Positions 1-9,715 of a DNA stretch of 64,000 nt are shown one piece after another. Each line of letters begins with the position of its first letter. Positions within the stretch are counted from its first letter, which is position 1. The notes below the pieces were generated by a model, which did not search any database, was not told the DNA's origin, and worked only from the letters and a program-made list of their open reading frames with translations. The position numbers were made by a program, and so were the translations under genes. The DNA comes from an uncultured Mucilaginibacter sp. (lineage in GTDB: Bacteria; Bacteroidota; Bacteroidia; Sphingobacteriales; Sphingobacteriaceae), in the NCBI RefSeq assembly GCF_913773635.1, contig NZ_CAJYGQ010000008.1, positions 124,001 to 188,000 of the forward strand. The letters are read 5' to 3'.

Positions 1-174
1 CGGAAAGGTAATAACCACTTGGTTTTGGTTGTTAGCACCATCATCAGTTCCGCTGCCACTACCAGGGTTTACGGGCGTAACATCCTCACTGTTATCATAT
101 GTACGGCACGATGATACCGCTGCCAGCAAGCCAACAACAAGCACGGTATACTTAAATTGGGTAAATATTTTCAT
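1..174 (-). CDS. putative lipoprotein, 5' part only (runs off the window)
   Basis: Reading the minus strand from the ATG at 174 gives 58 codons without a stop up to the window edge. The product starts with a short basic end, a hydrophobic stretch and a lipobox-like AVSSC with the cysteine at residue 23, followed by a Gly/Ser/Asp/Asn-rich linker. This is the pattern of a lipoprotein signal peptide with a flexible tether. The mature domain lies outside the window, so no function can be given. It starts 30 bases downstream of the DUF4159 gene and may be cotranscribed with it. Confidence 0.7.
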   Translation of the reverse strand, partial: MKIFTQFKYTVLVVGLLAAVSSCRTYDNSEDVTPVNPGSGSGTDDGANNQNQVVITFP

Positions 175-204
175 GTTTAATTTATTCGTCTAAAATTATA
201 CCAT

Positions 205-891
205 TTATTGGGTAAGCGCATATTGCACCAGGTTAGCGCCCATCCGCAGTGCCTTGAGCCGGGTTTCCTGACTATCACCAGCGTAGGTACCTAAATCTTC
301 CCAACCGTTGCCTAAATCGCATTCAACATCATAAAAACACACCAGGCGGCCCTTATAAATTAAGCCGAAGCCTTGCGGGCGCTTATTATCATGCTCATGA
401 ACCTTGGGCAGTCCGTTCGGAAAGTCAAATTTTTGATGATAAATGGGGTGATTCAATGGCAGCTCAATGAAAGTTAGCTCAGGGAATATCTTCTTCATTT
501 GGGGGCGTACAAACTTATCAAGCCCATAATTATCACAAATATGAAGAAAGCCACCACCTGTTAAGTACTTCCGTAAATTACGTACATCCTGATCTGAAAA
601 GATAACGTTGCCGTGCCCTGTCATAAAGATGAAAGGATAATTGAAAATTTCGGCACTGCCGGCTTCAACAGTTTCGTCCTCGGCCTTAAAGTTTGTTTTA
701 ATGTTTTGATTGCAGAATTTAATCAAATTCGGCAACGCTGTTCTATCGGCATACCAATCGCCGCCTCCATTGTATTTAAGCCGCGCAAGTGTATAGGTTG
801 GCACAGGAGTGAAACTGCTTAAGACAATGCTTAACACAAGTAAAATGAAAGCTGACCATTTGATGTTTAGTTTAAGCTTTAAAAATTTCAT
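205..891 (-). CDS. DUF4159 domain-containing exported protein
   Basis: The 228-aa product has an N-terminal hydrophobic segment (about residues 12-28) that looks like a signal peptide or anchor, then a DUF4159-type domain filling the rest. Visible family features are the LARLKYNGGGDWY opening, the FMTGHGNVIFS strand-turn around residues 89-99 and a GGGFLHICDNYG segment. The domain is thought to have a glutamine-amidotransferase-like fold without a known activity; in Bacteroidota it often sits near secretion or membrane-protein genes. Function here is unknown. It follows rsmE by about 80 bases and precedes the lipoprotein fragment by 30. Confidence 0.8.
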   Translation of the reverse strand: MKFLKLKLNIKWSAFILLVLSIVLSSFTPVPTYTLARLKYNGGGDWYADRTALPNLIKFCNQNIKTNFKAEDETVEAGSAEIFNYPFIFMTGHGNVIFSDQDVRNLRKYLTGGGFLHICDNYGLDKFVRPQMKKIFPELTFIELPLNHPIYHQKFDFPNGLPKVHEHDNKRPQGFGLIYKGRLVCFYDVECDLGNGWEDLGTYAGDSQETRLKALRMGANLVQYALTQ

Positions 892-973
892 CTATGCTAC
901 TATCTCTCTTTCTGAATAATAATTCAAATCCACTAAATCGCTACAAGGGTGAATAACAAGCCTGGCATTATCA

Positions 974-1684
974 TTATCTGTTAAGAAAATTCACCTCAAA
1001 GCATGCCTCCAAGGCGGCAGTTTCTGTACGGAGCCTGCTATCGCCTAAAGTTATAGGTTTAAAGCCGTTTTGCAAAGCCTCGCCAATCTCTTTCTCGGTA
1101 AAGTCTCCCTCAGGACCTATAAGAACCAGGCAATTACCCTGTAACTGCAACTGGGAAGCAAGGCCTACCTTATCCTGATCTGGCAAGCAATGGGCAACAA
1201 ACTTTTGTCCTTCGAAAGGAGCACTCAGCAGTTTACTTAATGGCTGAACACCATTCAGCTTAGGGTGATAGGCCTTCAATGATTGTTTAACGGCTGATGT
1301 GATTATCTTGTCCAGCCGCTCAACTTTCGCTTCTTTACGTTCTGAACGCTGACATAAAATAAGCGATATTTCATCAATTCCAATCTCTGTAGCTTTCTCT
1401 AAAAACCACTCAATACGTTCAATATTTTTAGTTGGGGCAACGGCTATATGCAAATAATGATTGCGCCTACCATGTTCCTGCTCACTGGTTTCAATTACAA
1501 GCAATGTTTTTTTTGGATGAGCATCCATAATGCCTGCCGTATAAAAACCTCCTTTACCGTCAACCAACTGCACCTTATCATCAGGCTGCAGGCGCAATAC
1601 TCTTATAGCATGTTTACTCTCTTCTTCGCTAAGCATGTAGTGCGTAGCATTTGAAGCAATATCGGGTGTATAAAATATGTGCAT
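974..1684 (-). CDS. rsmE: 16S rRNA (uracil-1498-N3)-methyltransferase RsmE
   Basis: RsmE methylates N3 of U1498 of 16S rRNA in the assembled 30S subunit using SAM. The product is a SPOUT-family protein: an N-terminal PUA-like RNA-binding domain and a C-terminal trefoil-knot methyltransferase with LIGPEGDF (about residues 188-195) and LGDSRLRTETAA (about 213-224), both knot/SAM-site signatures. I chose the ATG at 1684 because MHIFYTP matches family N termini and gives 236 aa, near the usual length; an upstream in-frame start adds 8 residues with no family support. A hairpin and a promoter-like element sit immediately upstream. Confidence 0.93.
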   Translation of the reverse strand: MHIFYTPDIASNATHYMLSEEESKHAIRVLRLQPDDKVQLVDGKGGFYTAGIMDAHPKKTLLVIETSEQEHGRRNHYLHIAVAPTKNIERIEWFLEKATEIGIDEISLILCQRSERKEAKVERLDKIITSAVKQSLKAYHPKLNGVQPLSKLLSAPFEGQKFVAHCLPDQDKVGLASQLQLQGNCLVLIGPEGDFTEKEIGEALQNGFKPITLGDSRLRTETAALEACFEVNFLNR

Positions 1685-1705
1685 GCTCAATTGATTACAA
1701 TACCG

Positions 1706-1713
1706 CAAAAATA
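1706..1713 (-). promoter_or_regulatory. candidate -7 element for rsmE
   Basis: TATTTTTG on the minus strand fits the Bacteroidota -7 consensus TAnnTTTG and lies about 20 bases upstream of the rsmE ATG. No convincing TTTG -33 box is present at 19-20 bases. It abuts the hairpin of 1714-1753, so the T-rich tail of that terminator and this box are the same bases. Confidence 0.4.
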
Positions 1714-1753
1714 CAAACGCGGAAGATTAGCCTCAGCTTTTCTTCCGCGTTTG
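1714..1753 (-). terminator. intrinsic terminator after the CBS membrane protein gene
   Basis: A perfect 13-bp inverted repeat (CAAACGCGGAAGA and its complement) with a 14-base loop is followed on the minus strand by TATTTTT. It sits 24 bases after the stop codon of the gene ending at 1778. Confidence 0.8.
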
Positions 1754-1777
1754 CAGCAGCTTAATTAAAAAAGATGA

Positions 1778-3121
1778 TCAATGATCATCTTTCATATCCT
1801 CTTCGTTAATCAGTAATTCAAGTTTAACCGATTCAATGTTTTGCTCCGATTTGCGCAATACCGTAATATTATAGCCATTTGCTTCACGCTGCTCGCCTAC
1901 ATCTGGTATTTTACCGAAAATTTCGCTTACCCAGCCCGATACTGTGTCAAAGTCACCATCTTCTGGCAAGTCATGCGGTAAATTTTCGTTAACATCGTAA
2001 ATAGAGGCAACAGCGTTTACTATGAACTCGCGGTCGTTTACTTTCTCAACAATAGGCTTTTCTTCGTCAAACTCATCCTGTATCTCCCCTACCAGCTCTT
2101 CAACAATATCTTCGAGGGTAACCATGCCTGCGGTACCACCAAATTCATCCAACACAATGGCTATTTGAATACGGCGCAGCTTGAGCTCGGCCATCAACTC
2201 ATTGATCTTTTTGGTTTCAGGAATAAAATAAGGTTTGCGAATGATATCTTTCAGATCAAAATCTTCTTTACGAGCCAGTAAAGGCAAAATATCTTTGGCG
2301 TGTACTATACCTACAATTTTATCAAGCGAGTCATCGTAAACAGGCATACGCGAATAACCTTCGGTTACCAGGCATTCCAATACTTCCTCAGAAGTGCTTG
2401 CCAGGTCAATACCCGAAATTTTGGTACGCGGCACCATGATGTTTTTTACCACACGCTCATTAAAGTCAAATACGTTCTTAATAAGCTCATGCTCGGCAGA
2501 ATCAAGCGCTCCACTTTCTTTACCTTGTTCAAGCAGGTACTGCAGTTCCTCCGATGAGTGATGCGATTCTTCGCCGTGAACCGTAGTAATACCAAATAAT
2601 TTAAGTATAAAGTTTGCAAAGTTGTTTAACAACCATATTGCAGGGCGAAACACCAGGAAGAAAAAACGCATTGGATACGATACGGCAAGCGTTGTACGTA
2701 CCGAACGTTGTATAGCAAGTGATTTTGGAGCTAACTCACCAAACACGATATGAAGTATGGTGATAGTTAAGAACGCTACTACGTGGCTGGTGTTTTTAAC
2801 CAGGTCAGACGCTACCTCCATGCCAAACATGGAGAATGTTTTAAGCATGATATTTGAAACCACACTCTCACCTGCCCAACCCAAACCCAGTGAGGCAATG
2901 GTAATACCTAACTGCGTAGCAGCCAGGTATCCATCTAAGTTGTGCATTATACCCCGGGCAACTTTGGCCATGCTGCTGCCGGCCTTTGCCTGGATCTCAA
3001 TTTGCGACCCCCGAACTCGCACCATGGCAAATTCGGCGGCAACAAAAAAACCATTTAACAATACCAGAAATATGGTAAGGAATATATGAAAACCGTTTAT
3101 GTCAATCGTCTCGGGGTCCAT
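1778..3121 (-). CDS. CNNM/CorC-type membrane protein with CBS pair
   Basis: The 447-aa product has the hemolysin C/CorC layout: an N-terminal DUF21 (CNNM) transmembrane domain over about residues 1-195 with the NGFFVAAEFAMV signature near residue 23, a pair of CBS domains over about 210-340 (MVPRTKI, then EFGGTAGMVTLEDIVEELVGEI) and a C-terminal CorC_HlyC (transporter-associated) domain over about 350-435. Relatives are implicated in Mg2+ or Co2+ extrusion and have been mislabelled hemolysins; in Bacteroidota one paralogue, GldE, is linked to gliding and bacillithiol-independent functions, and I cannot tell which this is. It starts 8 bases after ppa, so the two are probably cotranscribed. Confidence 0.88.
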   Translation of the reverse strand: MDPETIDINGFHIFLTIFLVLLNGFFVAAEFAMVRVRGSQIEIQAKAGSSMAKVARGIMHNLDGYLAATQLGITIASLGLGWAGESVVSNIMLKTFSMFGMEVASDLVKNTSHVVAFLTITILHIVFGELAPKSLAIQRSVRTTLAVSYPMRFFFLVFRPAIWLLNNFANFILKLFGITTVHGEESHHSSEELQYLLEQGKESGALDSAEHELIKNVFDFNERVVKNIMVPRTKISGIDLASTSEEVLECLVTEGYSRMPVYDDSLDKIVGIVHAKDILPLLARKEDFDLKDIIRKPYFIPETKKINELMAELKLRRIQIAIVLDEFGGTAGMVTLEDIVEELVGEIQDEFDEEKPIVEKVNDREFIVNAVASIYDVNENLPHDLPEDGDFDTVSGWVSEIFGKIPDVGEQREANGYNITVLRKSEQNIESVKLELLINEEDMKDDH

Positions 3122-3129
3122 GTAGTGGG

Positions 3130-3675
3130 TTATTGGTTCGAACGGAAAGTAGAATTATATAATTCTAAACTTTCTTGAATTACCTTAAGCGCATATGGTT
3201 TGCCCATTAAGTGCTCAATGGTTACGTTTTTGCCTTCCAGCTTTTTATAATCCTGGAAGAAACGTACAATCTCTTTCATGGTATGCGGAGGTAACTCATT
3301 CAAATCGTTAATGTAGTTAACCGACATGTCGTTTTTTGCAACAGCAATGATCTTGTCATCCTGCTCACCGTTATCAACCATGTGCATAACGCCAATTACC
3401 TTAGCTTCGATCAATGACATTGGGTAAACGTCAACCGAACATAGTACCAGAATATCAAGAGGGTCTTTATCATCGCAATAAGTTTGCGGAATAAAGCCAT
3501 AGTTAGCAGGATACATTACTGATGAAAACAGCACGCGGTCTAATTTCAGTAAGCCTGAGTCTTTGTCAATTTCGTATTTTGCCTTTGAACCTTTTGGAAT
3601 CTCAATGATGGCATTAACTACCTCAGGAAGATTGTCTCCCGGTGTAACCTGATGCCAGGGGTGTTGTGTACTCAT
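3130..3675 (-). CDS. ppa: inorganic pyrophosphatase, family I
   Basis: Soluble family I pyrophosphatase hydrolyses PPi to two phosphates and pulls biosynthetic reactions forward in the cytoplasm. The 181-aa product carries the metal-binding signature DDKDPLD at residues 68-74 and the later acidic pair D106-D107 next to K108, as well as the early KYE (33-35) and YPANYGFIP (55-63) active-site strands. Length matches bacterial family members. It lies between a DedA gene and the CBS membrane protein gene with short spacers, suggesting one transcript. Confidence 0.96.
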   Translation of the reverse strand: MSTQHPWHQVTPGDNLPEVVNAIIEIPKGSKAKYEIDKDSGLLKLDRVLFSSVMYPANYGFIPQTYCDDKDPLDILVLCSVDVYPMSLIEAKVIGVMHMVDNGEQDDKIIAVAKNDMSVNYINDLNELPPHTMKEIVRFFQDYKKLEGKNVTIEHLMGKPYALKVIQESLELYNSTFRSNQ

Positions 3676-3704
3676 TTGTAGAAATAGTGTGAATATTGAA
3701 TAAA

Positions 3705-4349
3705 TTAATGTTCGTCGTTTTTGTTTTCGCCTTTTCCTCGTTTTACAAAAGCAATTATAAGCGGTATGCTTGTTACCACTATCAAGGCAATTACAATATA
3801 CTGTAAATAGTTTTTAATCTGCGGATATTTTATACCTAAAAAATACCCCAGTAAAGTTAAAATGCTAACCCAGGCAATGCTGCCTACAAAGTTATATAAA
3901 GTAAACCGTTTAAGATCTACTTTTACTACGCCGGCAAAAATAGGCGCAAAAGTACGTATTATAGGGAAAAATCGGCCTAACACAAGAGCCATACCACCAT
4001 ACTTTTGGTAAAACTCGCGGGCCATACTTATGTGTTTCCGTTTAAAAAACAGGGTATCTTTTCTGTTTTCCATCAACGGACCGGTACGAAAGCCAAACCA
4101 GTAACCGGTATAATTGCCCAACACTCCTGCCGCTATTAATGATAATACCAGCGTATACACCGGCACATCAAGCAGGCCTGTTGCACAAAACAAGCCGGCC
4201 ATAAACAGTAGATAGTCGCCCGGAAGAAAAAAACCGAAGAACAGTCCTGTTTCAGCATACACCACAATTAGCAACAGGTAGAAACCACCTTTGCTAATAA
4301 TGGACTGCGCGTCCGTTAGATTTTGGAGATGCTCCCAGAAATTTTCCAT
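3705..4349 (-). CDS. DedA family membrane protein
   Basis: The 214-aa product has five or so membrane segments and the VTT/SNARE-associated domain. Conserved acidic residues appear at E33 and D45 in [13 protein letters not shown], and the arginine motif [16 protein letters not shown] at residues 125-140 has R126 and R132. DedA proteins are undecaprenyl-phosphate or phospholipid flippases linked to proton gradient homeostasis; the specific substrate cannot be read from sequence. Its start is only 38 bases after the end of nuoN. The spacer contains an AT-rich inverted repeat (4354-4377), too weak to call a terminator with confidence. Confidence 0.9.
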   Translation of the reverse strand: MENFWEHLQNLTDAQSIISKGGFYLLLIVVYAETGLFFGFFLPGDYLLFMAGLFCATGLLDVPVYTLVLSLIAAGVLGNYTGYWFGFRTGPLMENRKDTLFFKRKHISMAREFYQKYGGMALVLGRFFPIIRTFAPIFAGVVKVDLKRFTLYNFVGSIAWVSILTLLGYFLGIKYPQIKNYLQYIVIALIVVTSIPLIIAFVKRGKGENKNDEH

Positions 4350-4387
4350 TCACAATATTTGTAAAGCTACAAATATTATAACAATTG

Positions 4388-5776
4388 CTATATGTTATAT
4401 GTAAGGTTGTGAATTATTGCAGGATAAATACCAATGATTAGCGTTACGAGGGCAGAAAAGCCCAGAACGAACTGATAATACCCCGGTACAGTAAGCGCTT
4501 CGTGCTCGGCATTGCGGAAATACATGGCAATAATAACTCTGAAATAGTAGAAGATGCTTACAATGGCGTTAATAACAGCAATGATTACTAACCATAAATG
4601 AAAACGACTCATAGCACCGCTAAACATAAAAAACTTCCCAATGAAACCTGCGGTTAACGGTATACCAGCTAAAGACAGCATAGCAATAGTTAAAGTAGCC
4701 GCCAGGAACGGGTTGCGTTTGTGAAGGCCATTGAAGCACTCAAAGCTATCGCTGCCTAACTGCTGCTGAACCAGTATTAATACGCCAAAGGCTACTATTG
4801 AAGCAATAGAATAAGCTGTAGCATACATAAAAACTGCATTGCCTGATGTAGCACTTAGCGCCACAATAGCAAACAGCAAGTACCCTGCGTGCGATATGCT
4901 TGAGAAAGCCAACATACGTTTGAAGCCATGCTGGTATAGTGCTGTAAGGTTACCTACAAACAATGTAACGATAGTTATTACCATTAACGTAGGCATCCAA
5001 AATTCGGCAATAGGGGCAAAACTTACGCTGAACAAACGCAGGAATGCCGCAAAACCCGCAGTTTTCACAACCGTTGACATAAAAGCAGTAATCAATGTAG
5101 GCGAGCCTTCATAAACATCAGGCGTCCAGAAGTGGAACGGCGCTGCACCTACTTTAAAGCACAGACCAACAATTATAAGGATGATACCGGTATGAAAAAG
5201 CGGATCAATTCCGCGAGGATGTTGTACTGCCCAGTTACGGATAGCCTCCAAACCAAATGAGTGCGTTGCACCATATATAAGCGTAATGCCAAATAATAAG
5301 AAGCCCGTAGAAAAAGCTCCCATCAGAAAGTACTTTAGTGCAGCTTCGTTTGATGCAAAATTCTTTTTATCAATACCAGCCAGTATATACAAACTTACCG
5401 ACATAATTTCGATACCCACAAACAACATTGCCAGGTTATAGTAAGACACCATAACAACAATGCCTGCCAGCGAAAAAAGTATAATGGCAATGTATTCGGC
5501 AACGTTATCGCTTATGCGCTCAAAATAGCCTTTTGATAACATTAGTATTAACAGGGTTGATAATATAGCTATTGCCGAAAAGGCTACCGAAAAATTATCG
5601 AACAGCATCATGCCGCTGAATATAGCCGATGCTCCGTTATTCCATTGCATAACGGCCGATGCCAATGCCACCAGCAAACCGGCAATAGTAACCGGCAGCA
5701 GCAATTTATTAGCATTGTAGAGGCCAATGTACAGCAACACGATGGGTAATATGGCTATGATAATTAATGTGGTCAT
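4388..5776 (-). CDS. nuoN: NADH-quinone oxidoreductase subunit N
   Basis: NuoN is one of three antiporter-like, proton-pumping membrane subunits of complex I. The 462-aa product is almost entirely hydrophobic helices, with the conserved GIEIMSVSLYIL segment (glutamate near residue 122) and KVGAAPFHFWTPDVYEGSP near residue 210, which includes the discontinuous-helix lysine region. It is the last gene of the nuo operon, 75 bases after nuoM. As in the whole family here, quinone is expected to be menaquinone from knowledge of Bacteroidota, not from this sequence. Confidence 0.96.
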   Translation of the reverse strand: MTTLIIIAILPIVLLYIGLYNANKLLLPVTIAGLLVALASAVMQWNNGASAIFSGMMLFDNFSVAFSAIAILSTLLILMLSKGYFERISDNVAEYIAIILFSLAGIVVMVSYYNLAMLFVGIEIMSVSLYILAGIDKKNFASNEAALKYFLMGAFSTGFLLFGITLIYGATHSFGLEAIRNWAVQHPRGIDPLFHTGIILIIVGLCFKVGAAPFHFWTPDVYEGSPTLITAFMSTVVKTAGFAAFLRLFSVSFAPIAEFWMPTLMVITIVTLFVGNLTALYQHGFKRMLAFSSISHAGYLLFAIVALSATSGNAVFMYATAYSIASIVAFGVLILVQQQLGSDSFECFNGLHKRNPFLAATLTIAMLSLAGIPLTAGFIGKFFMFSGAMSRFHLWLVIIAVINAIVSIFYYFRVIIAMYFRNAEHEALTVPGYYQFVLGFSALVTLIIGIYPAIIHNLTYNI

Positions 5777-5851
5777 TGTATATCTGAAATTCGAATCTCC
5801 AATAGTTTAGTTGTCAGTTTTACCGGCTACAAGCTGCTGGCAGGTACTGAT

Positions 5852-7330
5852 TTATTTTTTATGCAATAAGGCTGCACTTATCTTACTGTTAACATCGTTC
5901 ATCAGTTGCGTAACTGATGATTCTGTAAGGTGAAGCACAGGTTGCGGGTAAACACCAATCACTATAATTAGTACGCAAATTATACCCAATATAAGCTTCT
6001 CACCGGCAGTAATATCAGTAAAGGTTGCTGTAAGCGCATTGGTTTGGCCCTGCATAATGTTTTTGTAAGCCCTAAGCATATAAACAGCCCCCAGTATAAT
6101 GGTTAAACCGGCTACAATGCCCATCCACATATCGTAACGGTAAACACCGTTTAATAATAAAAATTCGCCAATGAATCCGTTAGTTAAGGGTAACCCAACC
6201 GACCCTAATACGATAATAAGAAAGGCAATAGAAAGCTGAGGAGCTACTTTAGCAATACCACCAAGCTGATCAACATCGCGGGTTTTTAATTGACGCTCAA
6301 TAATATCGAGCACAAAAAAGACACCTACTACTTCTAAACCGTGGTTAAGCATTTGTATCATGGCGCCTTGTAAGCCTTGGATAGTCCACGCTAATAAACC
6401 TGCAGCTATCAAACCAACGTGGGCAATGGATGAGTACGCTATTAAACGCTTGCTATCTTTTACCCTGAAAGCAATAATTGATGCATATAAAATACCGGCA
6501 ATGGCTAACCATAGCGGATTATTTTGCCATTCGTAAAACCCTACCGGCGCTATGGGAATCATCCAGCGAATGGCGCCATATATACCCATCTTTAGCATGA
6601 TACCTGACAATAACATGGTTCCGGCGGCAGGGGCCTCGGTATAGGTATCAGGCTGCCAGGTGTGCAATGGGAATATTGGCATCTTAATAGCAAATGCTAG
6701 TAAGAAAGCTGCAAATACCCATGCCTGCTGAGTGGGATTTAATTGCAATGCATAGAACTTATAAATATCAAAGCTATGTTCGGGCGTTTGCAGGTACAAA
6801 TAAATTAATGCCAACAGCATGAATAGTGAACCGGCAAATGTATAGATGAAAAATTTAAGCGTAACCTTAACACGGTTTTCGCCCCCCCACATACCACATA
6901 TAAAGTAAATAGGTATTAGCGCTGCTTCCCAACCTACATAAAACATAAAGCCGTCTAACGCGGTAAATACCAGCATCAGGCCAAACTGCATGAACATAAT
7001 AAGCGCATAAAATGCCGAAGCATTTTTATACTCGCGTTTAAACGTTGTTCCTATAATAAGCGGCACTAAACCTACGGTAAGAATAACAGGAATGATATTG
7101 ATGCCATCTATAGCTGCTGTAAAGTATATGCCCAGCTTAGGCATCCAGGCAGCGTCAAATACAAACTGCGGGCTGCTTATATTGGTTTGAAATTGAGTGA
7201 TGAAGTAAACACCCAAGGCAAGCTCAATTAAAGAAAAAGCAAGAGCTATGGTTTTTACAGCATCGCCTTTGATAAAAAGAAGCGCAAGGGCTGCCAGTAA
7301 GGGTAAAAGAAGTAAGATACTAACCGTCAT
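5852..7330 (-). CDS. nuoM: NADH-quinone oxidoreductase subunit M
   Basis: NuoM is the middle antiporter-like subunit of the membrane arm. The 492-aa product shows the family's GWEAALIPIYFICGMWGG segment (conserved Glu in TM5, near residue 134) and the IKMPIFPLHTWQPDTYTEAP motif around residues 217-236, where the pumping lysine and the broken helix lie. Length is normal for NuoM. It follows nuoL by 24 bases and precedes nuoN by 75 bases. Confidence 0.96.
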   Translation of the reverse strand: MTVSILLLLPLLAALALLFIKGDAVKTIALAFSLIELALGVYFITQFQTNISSPQFVFDAAWMPKLGIYFTAAIDGINIIPVILTVGLVPLIIGTTFKREYKNASAFYALIMFMQFGLMLVFTALDGFMFYVGWEAALIPIYFICGMWGGENRVKVTLKFFIYTFAGSLFMLLALIYLYLQTPEHSFDIYKFYALQLNPTQQAWVFAAFLLAFAIKMPIFPLHTWQPDTYTEAPAAGTMLLSGIMLKMGIYGAIRWMIPIAPVGFYEWQNNPLWLAIAGILYASIIAFRVKDSKRLIAYSSIAHVGLIAAGLLAWTIQGLQGAMIQMLNHGLEVVGVFFVLDIIERQLKTRDVDQLGGIAKVAPQLSIAFLIIVLGSVGLPLTNGFIGEFLLLNGVYRYDMWMGIVAGLTIILGAVYMLRAYKNIMQGQTNALTATFTDITAGEKLILGIICVLIIVIGVYPQPVLHLTESSVTQLMNDVNSKISAALLHKK

Positions 7331-7354
7331 TTTTATATGCAGTAAACGCTTGTT

Positions 7355-9259
7355 TTAAAACTTAATTAAACTGTATACGAGCACGCCAATTATGCCAATA
7401 ACCATCATAAACAGGTAGAAACCCACATTACCGGTTTGTAATAGGCGTAACCCTCTTCCTGCCTCACAAGGTGCCTGGCCAAGGCCGTTTACCAATCCAT
7501 CGATGCCTAACTTATCTACTACCTTAAATAAAAAGTCTGAAAGCGCATCAAGCGGGCGGCGAACAATGGCATCATAAATTTCATCTATATAAAATTTATT
7601 GTACGACAGCTTAACCAAGGCAGGGCGTTCTTCCGTATCAGCTACCGGTATATCGGCCTGCTTAACGTATTTAACATAAGCATAAATTAATGCCAATACG
7701 GCCACGCCAACTGATACGCCCATAAGCATAAATTCAGTGTTGTGAGCAATAAACATTTTACCGGTTAGTGCTGATGATTTACTCATTACCGGCTCTAACC
7801 AATGCTCTAACCAATGATGACCGCCTAATGCTTCGGGCACACCCATAAAGCCACCAACTGTTGACAGCACCGCCAATACAATTAACGGAATGGTCATGCT
7901 TGGTGGCGACTCGTGCAAATGATGTTCCTGCTCGTGCGTTCCGCGGAACTTACCCCAAAAGGTTAAATACATTAAACGGAACATATAGAATGAAGTGAAC
8001 ATGGCACCCAACACACCTAATATGTAAAGTATAGGGCTGTGCATATAAGTATGCGCCAGTATTTCGTCTTTAGAAAAGAAACCTGCAAACGGAGGAATAC
8101 CTGCAATGGCAATGGTACCAATTAACATGGTAATAAATGTTACCGGTAATTTGCCTTTCAATCCACCCATATTTCGCATGTCCTGCTCACCGCTTACTGC
8201 ATGTATAACCGAACCGGCTCCTAAAAATAATAATGCTTTAAAAAATGCATGAGTTAACACGTGGAAGAATGCTCCAGTATAAGCACCTACGCCTAATGCC
8301 AAAAACATATAGCCTAACTGTGACACAGTAGAATAGGCTAACACTTTTTTAATATCTGTTTGCGTTAGGGCAATAATTGCTGCCAACAATATAGTTGCCA
8401 CGCCAATAATAGCAATTACATGCTGAGTAACCGGGGCAAGGGTAAATAAGATGTTTGAACGGGCAATCATGTATATACCTGCGGTAACCATGGTAGCCGC
8501 GTGTATTAACGCCGAAACCGGGGTCGGACCGGCCATTGCATCTGGCAGCCAGGTAAATAAAGGTATTTGGGCCGATTTACCGGTAGCGCCTACAAACAGT
8601 AGCAACGTAATTAACATGATGGTGGCGTCACCGCTTTTCATGTTTGCAGCATGGGCAAACACCTTGGTATACTCTATACTGCCAAAAGTTTTCATTATAA
8701 CAAACACCCCAATAAGGAAACCAAGGTCACCAATGCGGTTCATTACAAAAGCTTTTTTAGCGGCATCAGCATAAGTTGCATTGCCATACCAAAAACCTAT
8801 GAGCAGGTATGAGCATAAGCCGACACCCTCCCAACCTATAAACATAATTACATAGTTTGAACCAAGTACCAGCAGCAACATAAAGAACACGAACAGGTTG
8901 AGATAAGCGAAAAACTTACCAAAGCCCTCATCATGACTCATATAGCCTATAGAGTATAAATGAATAAGAAAACCTATACCGGTAATGATGAGCAGCATAA
9001 TAGCGCTCAACTGATCGATCAGGAACCCAAACGGAATATGCAGATCGCCAACCTTTACCCAATCAAACAGGGTTACGTTGATAGGTGCGCCGGTTGATTT
9101 AACCTGTAAAAAAGCACCAACACTTAAAGCAAATGATAACAAAACCATCAAACTGGCTAAACCGCCAATGATGCTTTTAGGTAAGGTATTGCGGCCCAAT
9201 CCGTTAATTACGAATCCTGCCAGGGGCAGCAGCGGAATAAGCCAGAGATATTTATCCAT
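7355..9259 (-). CDS. nuoL: NADH-quinone oxidoreductase subunit L
   Basis: NuoL is the distal proton-pumping subunit with a C-terminal lateral helix that clamps the membrane arm. The 634-aa product contains GWEGVGLCSYLLIGFWY near residue 143 and KSAQIPLFTWLPDAMAGPTP near residue 229, both diagnostic. The C-terminal 150 residues hold an amphipathic stretch and a last membrane helix, consistent with the lateral arm. It starts 126 bases after the end of nuoK; I see no gene or clear hairpin in that spacer. Confidence 0.97.
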   Translation of the reverse strand: MDKYLWLIPLLPLAGFVINGLGRNTLPKSIIGGLASLMVLLSFALSVGAFLQVKSTGAPINVTLFDWVKVGDLHIPFGFLIDQLSAIMLLIITGIGFLIHLYSIGYMSHDEGFGKFFAYLNLFVFFMLLLVLGSNYVIMFIGWEGVGLCSYLLIGFWYGNATYADAAKKAFVMNRIGDLGFLIGVFVIMKTFGSIEYTKVFAHAANMKSGDATIMLITLLLFVGATGKSAQIPLFTWLPDAMAGPTPVSALIHAATMVTAGIYMIARSNILFTLAPVTQHVIAIIGVATILLAAIIALTQTDIKKVLAYSTVSQLGYMFLALGVGAYTGAFFHVLTHAFFKALLFLGAGSVIHAVSGEQDMRNMGGLKGKLPVTFITMLIGTIAIAGIPPFAGFFSKDEILAHTYMHSPILYILGVLGAMFTSFYMFRLMYLTFWGKFRGTHEQEHHLHESPPSMTIPLIVLAVLSTVGGFMGVPEALGGHHWLEHWLEPVMSKSSALTGKMFIAHNTEFMLMGVSVGVAVLALIYAYVKYVKQADIPVADTEERPALVKLSYNKFYIDEIYDAIVRRPLDALSDFLFKVVDKLGIDGLVNGLGQAPCEAGRGLRLLQTGNVGFYLFMMVIGIIGVLVYSLIKF

Positions 9260-9385
9260 GTTATTAGTTATTGAAGTATGAGCCCGGTTATCCGAATCCT
9301 GATCCAGTCTCTTTACAATATTTTATTTTAAAAATCTGAAAGCCAATCTCACCTCACACATCCCTTCTCTGGCCTCAGAGATGAA

Positions 9386-9715
9386 CTACCATTTCAATCT
9401 GTTCAATATATCTACGTCAATAGAGTTTGTATTGCGGTGTATCATCACAATAATGGCCAAACCTATTGCAATCTCTGCAGCGGCAAGCGCCATAATAAAG
9501 AATACAAACACTTGCCCGTTAGGATCGTTGCCGTACACCGAAAATACGGTAAGCAACAGGTTAACGGCATTCAGCATCAACTCAACCGACATAAATACCA
9601 CAATAGCGTTACGGCGTATTAGTACTCCAATAACACCTATTGAAAATATGATTGCGCTTAACAGTATATAATGGTTAAGCGGAACAACTTTTACAGCTTC
9701 AAAAAAACTTTCCAT
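9386..9715 (-). CDS. nuoK: NADH-quinone oxidoreductase subunit K
   Basis: NuoK is a small three-helix membrane subunit related to MrpC. The 109-aa product has the two conserved in-membrane glutamates, E45 in VELMLNAVNL and E81 in AAAEIAIGLA, that correspond to the essential acidic pair of the E-channel. Its start codon overlaps the stop of nuoJ (shared base 9715), so translation is probably coupled. Confidence 0.96.
   Translation of the reverse strand: MESFFEAVKVVPLNHYILLSAIIFSIGVIGVLIRRNAIVVFMSVELMLNAVNLLLTVFSVYGNDPNGQVFVFFIMALAAAEIAIGLAIIVMIHRNTNSIDVDILNRLKW

Noticed and set aside
4354..4377. AT-rich inverted repeat between nuoN and the DedA gene as a terminator
   Set aside because: The stem has no GC content to speak of and no T-run, so I did not call it.
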